Assembly: GCA_025358305.1 (NCBI GenBank)
Contig: JANYJZ010000027.1
Span: 1-64,000 of the forward strand
DNA length: 64,000 nucleotides
Source: Ignavibacteriota bacterium
Lineage (GTDB): Bacteria; Bacteroidota; Ignavibacteria; UBA10030; SZUA-254
Reading direction: 5' to 3'
This document shows positions 1 through 7,914 of the stretch, one piece after another; within the stretch, counting starts at the first letter, position 1; each line of letters opens with the position of its first letter. Below the pieces are notes generated by a model that saw only the letters and a program-made list of their open reading frames with translations, was not told where the DNA came from and ran no database searches. The translations under genes were made by a program, and so were the position numbers.

Positions 1-545
1 GGTGAGTGCCAAGTTAAGCTGATCCTGTTCTCGTTGGGTGCGGAGTGAAGGTGCTCCACTTCAAGTCCCAACCGTGACGATCCCTGACGTCACGATAGCG
101 AGGAGTCGGTCTGAGGTTGGTAACGACTTCAGACTAAGCGACTCGACAACGTCACCTTTGAAGGGTGCAACGCAAACAACCAGGTCGTAACGCAAGTGAA
201 CGCAATGGTAGCCTCGTAAAAAGCATAGAGAGATGGGCGAGCCCCTATCGTATGGGCGAAGCCAATACTCGCGCAGAGAACAAGAGAGGGAGAACAGTCT
301 GCACGAGCATCTCCGGGGTGTGAGCGACGACATGGATGGAAAGAGCAGGAACGGAACTTGGGAAGCCTCCATGGGCCGAGAGTCGAAAGACTCAGGAGAA
401 GAGCCCTCTTCATAATGGAACAAAAGAGAGGGAAGTCAGGTGGAGGTGACGGATGAGGCCGTACTACCGATGAAGTCGTGGAAACACGACAGAGGGAAGG
501 GCCTCTGCTAAAGGTCAAGCTTTCAGAGAAAAGAAGGAGCGTGTA

Positions 546-1835
546 TTGCGCGAGCTAAGAAGCACGGAATGGCTTCGGGACTTTCAAAGAAAGCTGCATG
601 AGAAGGCGAAAGCCGAGCCGGGGTTCCGGTTCTACGTACTGTACGACAAGATGAGTCGTATGGAAGTGTTGGAGGAAGCCTACGCACAAGCCAAATCCAA
701 CGGTGGAACGAGCGGGGTAGATGGAGAGACCTTTGAAGATGTTGAAGCAAAGGGAGTCGCCAACTACCTTGGGGAACTTCAGCTTGAGATGAAAGAACGG
801 CGCTACAAGCCGAAACCAGTACGGCGGGTCTACATCCCGAAACCGAATGGGACGGAACGCCCCTTGGGGATACCGACCATCCGGGACCGGGTCGTGCAAA
901 GCGCGTTCTTACTAATACTGGAACCGATCTTCGAGGCGGACTTTGCCGACTCAAGCTACGGGTTCAGGCCGAAGAAGAGCGCGCACGATGCGGTACGGGA
1001 GTTGTATAAGTACCTGAACTGGGGATGTCACGAAATCTACGACGTTGATCTGGAGAAGTACTTCGACACGGTCAACCACGCCAAACTCATGAAGCTCGTC
1101 GCGAGAAGGATCTCGGACAGTCAGGTGCTTCATGTGATAGGGGAGTGGCTCGACTGCGGCTACATCGAGGACGGACAACATCGGGAAAGTAAGCAAGGGA
1201 CACCACAGGGCGGGGTGATCAGTCCTCTACTGGCAAACATCTACCTGAATCCTGTCGATCAGGCGTTCGAGAGGAAAGGGCTCGGAGCAATCCGCAACGG
1301 GTCGATTCACGTGGTTCGATACGCAGACGACATGATCATCCTCGCACAAAAGAACCTGGATGAAGGCATAGCCCTGCTGGATCATTATCTTGACCGGTTG
1401 GGCTTACGCCTGAACAAAGAAAAGACGCGCAGACTCAGGCTCAACATCGGAAAAAGCGTGGACTTCCTTGGGTTCCGGTTCCAGAATGTGAGAAGCAGGA
1501 AGACAGGCACTCGGTTGATACTGGTTCGTCCAAGTCCGAAGAGTCAGGAGCGGTTCCGGGTGGAGGTGCGGCATCGCATACATCACTCGACACCACTCAG
1601 TGCGAAAGAGCAGGTGGTGAATCTGAATCGATACCTGCGTGGGTGGATGGGATACTTCCGGGTTGGGAACGGATCGGCGACGTTTGGTAAGCTGGCCCAC
1701 TTTGTAAACAAGCGGGTACGGCGGCTCATCTGGCGGCGACGGGGGAAGGGTGGGTACGGCTGGAACAAGTTGACGTCGAAATATATCTATGGTCAACTCG
1801 GCCTCTACTACAACTACCACGTCACTGCGCTGTAG
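546..1835 (+). CDS. ltrA: Group II intron reverse transcriptase/maturase
   Basis: Multifunctional intron-encoded protein that helps the intron RNA splice and copies it into DNA at a new site. The RT palm is well preserved: IPKPNGTERPLGIPTIRDR near residue 97, the first catalytic Asp in DVDLEKYFD near 166, QGTPQGGVISPLLANIYL at 217-234 and the YADD box at 259-262. The maturase (X) region follows, with NRYLRGWMGYFRVG and a basic C-terminal group II maturase-specific segment. There is no HNH endonuclease domain after it, so mobility would rely on target-primed or replication-coupled insertion without second-strand cleavage. The 429 residues fit an endonuclease-less lineage. Translation starts at TTG, chosen because AAGGAG lies about eight bases upstream. 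All motif residues look intact, so the enzyme is probably active. Confidence 0.95.
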   Translation: MRELRSTEWLRDFQRKLHEKAKAEPGFRFYVLYDKMSRMEVLEEAYAQAKSNGGTSGVDGETFEDVEAKGVANYLGELQLEMKERRYKPKPVRRVYIPKPNGTERPLGIPTIRDRVVQSAFLLILEPIFEADFADSSYGFRPKKSAHDAVRELYKYLNWGCHEIYDVDLEKYFDTVNHAKLMKLVARRISDSQVLHVIGEWLDCGYIEDGQHRESKQGTPQGGVISPLLANIYLNPVDQAFERKGLGAIRNGSIHVVRYADDMIILAQKNLDEGIALLDHYLDRLGLRLNKEKTRRLRLNIGKSVDFLGFRFQNVRSRKTGTRLILVRPSPKSQERFRVEVRHRIHHSTPLSAKEQVVNLNRYLRGWMGYFRVGNGSATFGKLAHFVNKRVRRLIWRRRGKGGYGWNKLTSKYIYGQLGLYYNYHVTAL

Positions 1836-1860
1836 TCTGATGATGTTCTGACCTTCAGGA

Positions 1861-1893
1861 AAGCCGTATGAGGGAAAACCTCACGTACGGTTT
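1861..1893 (+). ncRNA. Group II intron domain V
   Basis: This is the catalytic hairpin of the intron. The strand starts AAGCCGTATGAGG, turns at a GAAAA loop and returns as CCTCA-CG-TACGGTTT. That gives the expected lower stem, the two-base CG bulge and the upper stem. The AGC catalytic triad is at 1862-1864. Fold and sequence match the family closely. Confidence 0.9.
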
Positions 1894-2024
1894 AACGAGG
1901 GCTTAATAGGTTAACAAGATGATGGCTTGCTTGAGCGGGACACTCGACCCGAAAGGGGAGAAATGGCCGGGGCTCACAGAGCCTGCACATTATTGCACTA
2001 TTATTCTACTCTACAGGAGAACAG

Positions 2025-2252
2025 ATGGCGACAAAGATAACGGTAAAGACCGACGGTTCCATCCGCATTGAAGGGGAATTTGAGATGTTCGACAAAGAGG
2101 GGGGAAAATTCGACCTCTCCGGGCGCACGGTCGTCTCGCTCTGCCGTTGCGGTCACAGTGCGACCATGCCCTTGTGCGACCACACGCATAAGACCCTTCC
2201 ATTTCACTCCGAGGTGAAGGCCCGTGTGCTCCCGCCGCCCGTGCCCAAATAG
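2025..2252 (+). CDS. CDGSH-type iron-sulfur protein
   Basis: Small 75-residue protein carrying one CDGSH (mitoNEET-like) 2Fe-2S binding motif. The ligands are visible as Cys40, Cys42, Cys51 and His55 in CRCGHSATMPLCDHTH, which fits C-x-C-x8-C-x3-H. The family normally has Gly after the Asp of the motif (CDGSH/CDGTH); here the residue is His (CDHTH). The single domain and short length match bacterial stand-alone members, which are thought to be soluble redox or Fe-S storage proteins of largely unknown role. The start is ATG with AGGAGA seven bases upstream. The gene sits directly downstream of the group II intron, so it may have lost or changed its original promoter through the insertion. Confidence 0.88.
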   Translation: MATKITVKTDGSIRIEGEFEMFDKEGGKFDLSGRTVVSLCRCGHSATMPLCDHTHKTLPFHSEVKARVLPPPVPK

Positions 2253-2273
2253 TTCGTTTTTCCGATCGGGGTA

Positions 2274-2302
2274 TTGCAATAGGGAGGGGAGTTTCGTAAT
2301 TT
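2274..2302 (+). promoter_or_regulatory. Predicted sigma-70 type promoter
   Basis: TTGCAA at 2274-2279, a 17-base spacer and TAATTT at 2297-2302 precede the DUF4412 gene. A small hairpin (AGGCCC/GGGCCT, 2312-2332) falls in the predicted leader. Pattern match only. Confidence 0.35.
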
Positions 2303-2363
2303 AGAAAAATCAGGCCCTGAGAGTCTGGGCCTCCACTTCCACGCTGACCTTTTTTTGCTTAAT

Positions 2364-3131
2364 ATGAGAACGATCAAAACGCTCATCTTCCTTCTCCTGT
2401 TCCACGCACCGGTTCTCCGGGCGCAGTTCGAGGGGCTCATCTCCATGCAGGCGAGATCCTATTCTGAGACCGAGACGACCACGGTCGCCTACACCATGTC
2501 GGTGAAGAACGACATGCTCTCGATCATCACCACCGGCGGAGCGAAGGACGCGCAGGGAGGAAGCTTCATCATCCGGGGCGACAAACGCCTCATGTGGATC
2601 ATCAACGACGAGGGGAAGAGCTACGTCGAGTTCCCGCTCATCGACGACACCTCCACCTCGACGAAGGCCCCGCCCAAGGAACTGAAGCCCGCTGGATCCA
2701 GACTGACGAAGACGGGCAAGACGAAGAAGATCCTCGGTTATGCCTGCGACGAGTATGTCGGCTCGACCGACGAGGAGACCTCGACCATCTGGGCCTCGTC
2801 AAAGCTCGGCAAGGTCTATGACGGACTCTTTAAATCCTTGAATCAATTGAACCGCGCCGATGAAGCCGGGAGCGCCGGCGGCGACTGGCAGGCGGATCTC
2901 GTGAAATTGAAGGTGTTCCCCTTGAGCATCACGACGCGGCGCAACGACGTGGTCGCCGAGACCCAAGATGTCCTCAGTATTGCGACGAAATCCATGCCGC
3001 ACTCGGTGTTCGAGCCGCCCGCGGGATACACGAAGCAGTCGATGCAGAATCAGTTCGAGGAGATGATGAAGCAGATGCAGGAAAAGATGAAATCCGAGGG
3101 AGGGGAGAAGAAGGATTCAAGCGGCGGGTGA
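2364..3131 (+). CDS. DUF4412-type exported protein
   Basis: Exported protein of 255 residues of unknown function. Residues 1-20 form a signal peptide (MRTIKTLIFLLLFHAPVLRA, then QFEG). The rest resembles the DUF4412 family: a beta-rich domain that begins with an 'FEGxISM' strand, continues through 'IRGDKRLMWIINDEGKSY' and ends with a GYACDEYVG-type strand and a SKLG segment. The C-terminal 30 residues are charged and Gln/Met-rich (QNQFEEMMKQMQEKMK), with low-complexity helix character. I chose ATG at 2364 rather than a TTG three codons upstream because it begins a normal signal peptide. Members are common in Bacteroidota and allies, but no biochemical role is established. The following cargo gene starts 46 bases downstream with a strong ribosome binding site, so the two may be cotranscribed. 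Confidence 0.75.
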   Translation: MRTIKTLIFLLLFHAPVLRAQFEGLISMQARSYSETETTTVAYTMSVKNDMLSIITTGGAKDAQGGSFIIRGDKRLMWIINDEGKSYVEFPLIDDTSTSTKAPPKELKPAGSRLTKTGKTKKILGYACDEYVGSTDEETSTIWASSKLGKVYDGLFKSLNQLNRADEAGSAGGDWQADLVKLKVFPLSITTRRNDVVAETQDVLSIATKSMPHSVFEPPAGYTKQSMQNQFEEMMKQMQEKMKSEGGEKKDSSGG

Positions 3132-3177
3132 GTGAACCGGCGCCGAAGGTGGCCGGAACGATGCCTCAGGAGGTCCT

Positions 3178-5418
3178 ATGAGAATACCATTATTGATCGC
3201 TCTGTTCTGCTGCTGTCTTGCGACGGCGGCTGTTGGCCAGAAGATTCGTCCACGCTCCTCGGATCAAACTGCCGTTCCATATGCAAAGCAGGTCCAACAG
3301 GGGTTCAGCATGCGCATCTGGCTGAGCAACCAAATGGCGATGGGAGAACAGGCGTGGGACACCGACCAATTCCAGTTTTTTCCGTACGTCGGGCTCGAAT
3401 ATCCCGCCGGCTCTAACATCGAGCATCTCTACGCCGCGGGACCCTGGGTTGGCGGGATCGTCAACGGCGTCCGAAGAGTGAGCGAGGGGTACAATGGCGA
3501 TGACGCAAGCAAGTACTTTCTGCCTGATCGCCTTCATCCTTTGCGAGACCGGATCTGGTTCACTTCTACGAATAATCTTAATGAGCCGAATAGGCGCGGC
3601 ATCGACGATGACGGTGATGGGAAGATCGACGAGGACGAGCTCGACGGCCTGGATAACGACGGCGACTGGGTCCTCGCGCTTGATGACGTCGGCTCGGACG
3701 GCATACCCGATTCTCTGGAAAGCGGATGCAAGGGCGGCTACAACGCCCTGGCGAACCCCGACCCGGCATATGATGATTATGATCCCGCCGCACTCGATCT
3801 CTGTCACTCGACCGCTCCGGGGATCTTCCGCCACAAGAATGACAAGGACCTCTACACGGAGAAGAACGGGATACCGGATCACGGCGAGCCGCACGTGGAC
3901 GAAGACTACGGGGCAGTGTCTGAGTCCGACGTGTACATCTCTGCGACCGATACGACCAATTTCACGAGACATGTTCCGATGGGGCTACGGATGACCCAGA
4001 AGTCATATGCCTGGTCGGCTCCGGCGGGAGAGGCGATCCTCCCCATGGAGTATACCCTCGTCAACATCGGCCACGATGTCATTCACAGCGTCTATATCGC
4101 ATTTTATGTCGACAGCGATGTCGGCCCCAAAGACATCAACGCGTACCCGACCCATAACTATTCTTGCTATTTGGACACGCTTCATACCGCCTTCGCCCAG
4201 AACCCGGTCGACCGCGGCTCGACCCCGTTGGGGCTGACGCTGCTCAGTGCGCCGAGGCCATTGAGTCAGCTCAATTATTTCTTCCATTGGTTTGACGCCG
4301 CCACTCCTACCCCGGGAACCGTCGATTCGATCTTATACGAGTGGATGGACGGCGGGTTTTTCCCAAATCAATTCGTCCAACCGTGCCAGAGCCAGACGGG
4401 TCTGTCCGATTCCCGATACTTCTTTTCGTTCGGTCCGTTCGACGATCTTCGGCCGGGGGATTCGCTGAAGTACTCGGTGGCATTTGTCTCTGGTTTCGGC
4501 GTCGACGCAGGGGAGGGAAACATGACGGAGAATATCAGACGGGTGATCGTCCTCCATCAACGCTCGTTCCATCTCCCGGCTCCGCCGCCATCCCCGGCGC
4601 TCCGGGTGATAAGCGGCCCACACAGCATCACGATTGATTGGAGCGGGGACGCGCGTCCCGAGTCCTTTGTCGACCCGTACGATCCCACCGTCAGTGCCCT
4701 CCCCGACACGGATTGGCGCAGGGCACATGTTGCGGGACCGGGCGGACACACGTTCGAAGGGTTCAGGGTCTGGCGAAGCAGCTCTCCCGAATTCGACAGC
4801 ACGAGTTTCGTCGAGCTCGCGCGGTACGACGTAAACGATGGCCTTGGTTTGGGCGCCCAGACCGGTTTGAAGTATTCGTTCGTTGATTCGAGCGTCTCCC
4901 CCGGCGTACCGTACTGGTATGCGGTGACGTCGTACGGCATCCCGGGAAGGTACCTCCAGCCGGAGTGGGATCCCGATTCGGTGCGCAATGACACGATCCA
5001 AACGGCCGGCCTGGAATCGAACGTCAGGGAGAATGCGACGCGCGCGCTGTTCGGATTCAGCGCGGCGTCAACCGGGGACCAGGTCCTCGTCGTTCCGAAT
5101 CCCTACCGCGGCGACAATAGGTATCCGGGCGGGGGAGGGCTGTCGATGTTCGCGGGTGCCTTCAACGGGGACAACGGCCTCATTTGGTTCATCCACCTGC
5201 CGAAGAAGGCCACGATCCGGATCTTCACGCTCGCCGGTGATATCATTACGACGCTCCAGCATGACGATGTTCGCCGGGCCGCCTCGGGGCTCTTCACTGG
5301 CCAGGAGGAGTGGAGGATCCTGACCGAGAGCGGGGCAGCGCTCGCGAGCGGCATTTATCTCTATTCGGTCGAGTCGGACCTCGGCACACAAATCGGTAAA
5401 TTTGTTATATTACGTTAA
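3178..5418 (+). CDS. Large secreted protein with calcium-binding repeats and sorting-type C-terminus (orphan cargo)
   Basis: Secreted 746-residue protein. It has a signal peptide (MRIPLLIALFCCCLATAAVG), then a family-specific N-terminal region (GFSMRIWLSNQMAMG, AAGPWVGGIVNGVRRVSEG). Next comes an Asp-rich calcium-binding stretch of thrombospondin-3/dockerin character (DDDGDGKIDEDELDG, LDNDGDWVLALDDVG) near residues 140-180, and a fibronectin-III-like region near 460-590. The C-terminal about 110 residues begin VVPNPYR and end ALASGIYLYSVES...GKFVILR, the form of a type IX-like sorting domain. It is a close paralogue of the protein at 25169-27484, with long stretches of near identity, and a more distant relative of the one at 48614-51901. 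Unlike those two it has no TonB receptor or PorV gene beside it. Start ATG with AGGAGGT upstream. The function is unknown; surface display is inferred from the tail. Confidence 0.75.
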   Translation: MRIPLLIALFCCCLATAAVGQKIRPRSSDQTAVPYAKQVQQGFSMRIWLSNQMAMGEQAWDTDQFQFFPYVGLEYPAGSNIEHLYAAGPWVGGIVNGVRRVSEGYNGDDASKYFLPDRLHPLRDRIWFTSTNNLNEPNRRGIDDDGDGKIDEDELDGLDNDGDWVLALDDVGSDGIPDSLESGCKGGYNALANPDPAYDDYDPAALDLCHSTAPGIFRHKNDKDLYTEKNGIPDHGEPHVDEDYGAVSESDVYISATDTTNFTRHVPMGLRMTQKSYAWSAPAGEAILPMEYTLVNIGHDVIHSVYIAFYVDSDVGPKDINAYPTHNYSCYLDTLHTAFAQNPVDRGSTPLGLTLLSAPRPLSQLNYFFHWFDAATPTPGTVDSILYEWMDGGFFPNQFVQPCQSQTGLSDSRYFFSFGPFDDLRPGDSLKYSVAFVSGFGVDAGEGNMTENIRRVIVLHQRSFHLPAPPPSPALRVISGPHSITIDWSGDARPESFVDPYDPTVSALPDTDWRRAHVAGPGGHTFEGFRVWRSSSPEFDSTSFVELARYDVNDGLGLGAQTGLKYSFVDSSVSPGVPYWYAVTSYGIPGRYLQPEWDPDSVRNDTIQTAGLESNVRENATRALFGFSAASTGDQVLVVPNPYRGDNRYPGGGGLSMFAGAFNGDNGLIWFIHLPKKATIRIFTLAGDIITTLQHDDVRRAASGLFTGQEEWRILTESGAALASGIYLYSVESDLGTQIGKFVILR

Positions 5419-5445
5419 CACACTTACAAGGAAAAACAGAGAGAC

Positions 5446-7734
5446 ATGGAAAACAACAATCGCCGGAAATTCTTGAGGGAGTTGGGTCTGACGGTCGGTG
5501 CGCTCGCCGTCGGCAAGGAGATGATGTTCGGATTTCCTCCGTTCCAGAAGCAGATCAAACCGTTCACCCGCGAAAGGCCCACGCCGAAAGCCCCGCCGGT
5601 CGACTACCGGTATGCGCCGGAATCGTGGCAGTCGACCTTCTGTTTTCCCAATGACCCGTTCAAGAGTCTCGTCTCCAAGCACGGCGAACTCCTCTACGGC
5701 TACGCGACGAGCCCCGACGCTCCCGCCGGGTTCGCCCAGGTGGTCTCGTTCGGATTGCGGGACCGCGAACCGGGTACGTATGTCCTTCAGAAGAAGGATG
5801 ACGCCGGCGTGCCGGTGGTGACGACCGTCCTTGGGTGGAAGGACGTGAAGGCAGAGCTCACGCTGTTCGCGACACAGTCGGCGAGCGAAGGCCGCGTCGA
5901 CAATCTCCTGGTCAAGATCACGCCGCTCACCCCGGACAAGACGGCCTTCGTGCCGGAACTCCGCATCAAGTCGCACGCCGACTTTTCGGGCGACTCGAAG
6001 GACGACTCCTCGGTCCCGGGCAAGGAGATCGGCATCGGCACCCTGAAGGGGAAGACACCGCGTGTCTACTTCGTCGCCGATGCGCCGGTCGATCATAGCG
6101 AACATGACGGGGTCCACCATTTCCGATTGAAGAAAGAGGAGCTCGCCCAAGGTGCGAGTGCGTCGTACTTCTTCCGTTTCCCCCAAGAGGCGCAGTCGGC
6201 CGAAAAGATCACGCCCGGACTCGTCCTCTCGGCGAGTCTCCTGGCCGAGGCGCGCTCGTTCTGGCAGTCGTGGAAGCCCACGGGTGCTCTGCAAGGGTGG
6301 ACGCTCGCCGGGACGAACCGCGATTTCCTGATCGGTTCCTCTCTGATCATGGGCCAATGCAGGGAGAGCCGCGCCGGTAAAGGGTCGTACCTTTCCGGCC
6401 CGTCCGTCTCGCGTTCACTCGGAGCGGTGGAGGGGCATTTCATGACGGAGGCGGCGCTCTACCTCGGGAACACGGCGGAGGCCCACGAGACGCTCGTCGC
6501 GCTCTGGGACCGGCAGGACGACAAGGGGGCCATCGTCGGACAGGGGCCCGACCAGCATTCGAAGGAGACCGCCGCGGCGATCTACTCCCTGGTCCGCAGC
6601 ACTGAACTTTCACAGAACTGGGACTACTTCAACGAGCTCTATCCCGACGCCTACAAGGCTGCCATGCACCTCAAGAGCCTCCGGGACTTGGCCGCAGGCG
6701 ACGGCACGCCGAACGGCAACTACGGTCTCATCCAAAAGGGGGTCGGCGAAAGCGGACTTCCCGGCGTTCGGTCGGAGCTCACGAACACGCTCTGGACACT
6801 CACCGCACTCAAGCTCCTCCTGGAAGTGAGTGACAGGCTCACCCTCGACAAGCGCTCCGACGTCCGCGAGTTCTACGGGCAGCTCCGGGCCGCGTTCATC
6901 GCCGCTTCGAAACAGGAGGTCCGGAAGCACCCGAACGGGTTCTCGTATCTTCCGATGCTCCTCAAGGGGGACGACCTCTGGTCGACGAAGGACGCGAAGC
7001 TCATGCCACAGCCTCAAGCGTCGCAGATCTTCTTCTCTCAGGCGATCTACCCCGGCCTCCTGTTCACGAAGGAGGACAACCTCGTGAAGAGCCACATCGA
7101 CCTCATGAAGGCCTCCATCAAGGAGGAGGTCCCGGCGGAATCCGGTGTCCTCTCCCACGGCGGTGTCTGGAACGCGGACGCAGCGGCCGCGGCGCAGGTG
7201 TTCCTCTGGGCGGGGATGCGCGAAGAAGCGCGTGCGATGTTCGATGGATTTTTGAACCACGCCTCGCCGCTTCACGCCTGGCGCCAGGAGCAGCCGCTCC
7301 TCGCGTCGGGGCTCACCGAGTACTTCGGCGACATGCCGCAGGCGTGGGCGAGCGCCGAGTGCATCCGCTTCCTCAGGCACACACTCGTGCTCGAGGACGA
7401 CAAGGACCTGCGGCTTCTCGACGGCCTCGCCGACGCCGACATGACGGCCGCGAAACCGCTCGCGCTCGCTTCGACGCCGACACGGTGGGGACGTGTCTCC
7501 GTCTCCCTGGAGCCGGTCGAGGCCAAGATCTGGAAGGCGAAATTCACGCGTGAGCCCGCGGACGAACTGAACATGCCCAAGCTCGCGAGTGTCGTCCTCC
7601 CGTTGCGTCTCCCCGGGAATTACCAGTTCGATACGTTTACCGGCCCGAAGGTGATCAAGAACGCACCTTCTGCGATCATCGATCCGTCGCTCCTTTCGTT
7701 TGAAGTGACCTACAAGAACTTCCGGCGGACGTAG
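5446..7734 (+). CDS. Tat-exported (alpha/alpha)6-barrel glycoside-hydrolase-like protein
   Basis: Protein of 762 residues, first of the carbohydrate region. The N-terminus MENNNRRKFLRELGLTVGAL is a twin-arginine signal (RRKFL plus hydrophobic stretch), so it is probably folded before export. An N-terminal beta-rich part (about residues 50-270) is followed by a helical barrel-like region (about 290-640) with repeated Trp/Tyr/Glu-rich helices such as WDRQDDKGAIVGQGPDQHSKE and SGLPGVRSELTNTLWTL. This layout, a beta-sandwich then six-hairpin barrel then beta tail, is that of GH63/GH15/GH133-like families. I cannot assign a family, and the catalytic acids are not certain. Its substrate is presumably the sugar handled by the transporter downstream. 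Start ATG, 27 bases after the preceding stop, with a modest AAGGAAAAA site. Confidence 0.6.
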   Translation: MENNNRRKFLRELGLTVGALAVGKEMMFGFPPFQKQIKPFTRERPTPKAPPVDYRYAPESWQSTFCFPNDPFKSLVSKHGELLYGYATSPDAPAGFAQVVSFGLRDREPGTYVLQKKDDAGVPVVTTVLGWKDVKAELTLFATQSASEGRVDNLLVKITPLTPDKTAFVPELRIKSHADFSGDSKDDSSVPGKEIGIGTLKGKTPRVYFVADAPVDHSEHDGVHHFRLKKEELAQGASASYFFRFPQEAQSAEKITPGLVLSASLLAEARSFWQSWKPTGALQGWTLAGTNRDFLIGSSLIMGQCRESRAGKGSYLSGPSVSRSLGAVEGHFMTEAALYLGNTAEAHETLVALWDRQDDKGAIVGQGPDQHSKETAAAIYSLVRSTELSQNWDYFNELYPDAYKAAMHLKSLRDLAAGDGTPNGNYGLIQKGVGESGLPGVRSELTNTLWTLTALKLLLEVSDRLTLDKRSDVREFYGQLRAAFIAASKQEVRKHPNGFSYLPMLLKGDDLWSTKDAKLMPQPQASQIFFSQAIYPGLLFTKEDNLVKSHIDLMKASIKEEVPAESGVLSHGGVWNADAAAAAQVFLWAGMREEARAMFDGFLNHASPLHAWRQEQPLLASGLTEYFGDMPQAWASAECIRFLRHTLVLEDDKDLRLLDGLADADMTAAKPLALASTPTRWGRVSVSLEPVEAKIWKAKFTREPADELNMPKLASVVLPLRLPGNYQFDTFTGPKVIKNAPSAIIDPSLLSFEVTYKNFRRT

Positions 7735-7779
7735 CGCTCGCTGCCGTCCTCGGCCGATCATCATCGCAGGTCCTGAACG

Positions 7780-7914
7780 ATGGAATTCTATCACGATGCT
7801 CTCGCTCGGTACCGGAAGCTCTGCGGCGGATACGTCCTGCCGGTCGCGATCGACCGCGCGATGCTGATTCCTTCCTGCTCGATGACGCCGGAAACACTTG
7901 CGTTGCGCCTATGA
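7780..7914 (+). CDS. Possible 44-residue leader ORF overlapping the transporter start
   Basis: Short reading frame beginning MEFYHDALARYRKLCGGYV and ending in TLALRL. Its stop TGA overlaps the ATG of the solute-binding/permease gene in an ATGA junction, the classic arrangement for translational coupling. An AGGT element lies about nine bases before its ATG. No known domain is apparent and the peptide is neither a signal peptide nor clearly a fragment of a neighbour. It could be a coupling leader, a gene remnant or chance. Confidence 0.3.
   Translation: MEFYHDALARYRKLCGGYVLPVAIDRAMLIPSCSMTPETLALRL

Larger units (their letters stand above)
1..1950 (+). mobile_element. Group II intron with internal reverse transcriptase gene
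   Basis: A retroelement made of about 540 bases of structured leader, a reverse transcriptase/maturase gene and a 3' ribozyme segment. The total length of about 1.9 kb is normal for a bacterial group II intron. Domain V is clear at 1861-1893. The 3' end is placed near 1945-1950, after a likely domain VI, by comparison with the usual spacing from domain V. The 5' end is not certain: GTGAG at 2-6 resembles the GUGYG intron start but differs at one position, and the intron may begin before the window. The downstream flank is intergenic and leads straight to the ribosome binding site of the CDGSH gene, so on this side no coding exon is interrupted. Confidence 0.85.

Noticed and set aside
2312-2332. 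Hairpin AGGCCC/GGGCCT as terminator of the CDGSH gene
   Set aside because: No T-run follows directly, and it lies downstream of a predicted promoter. It may be a leader hairpin.
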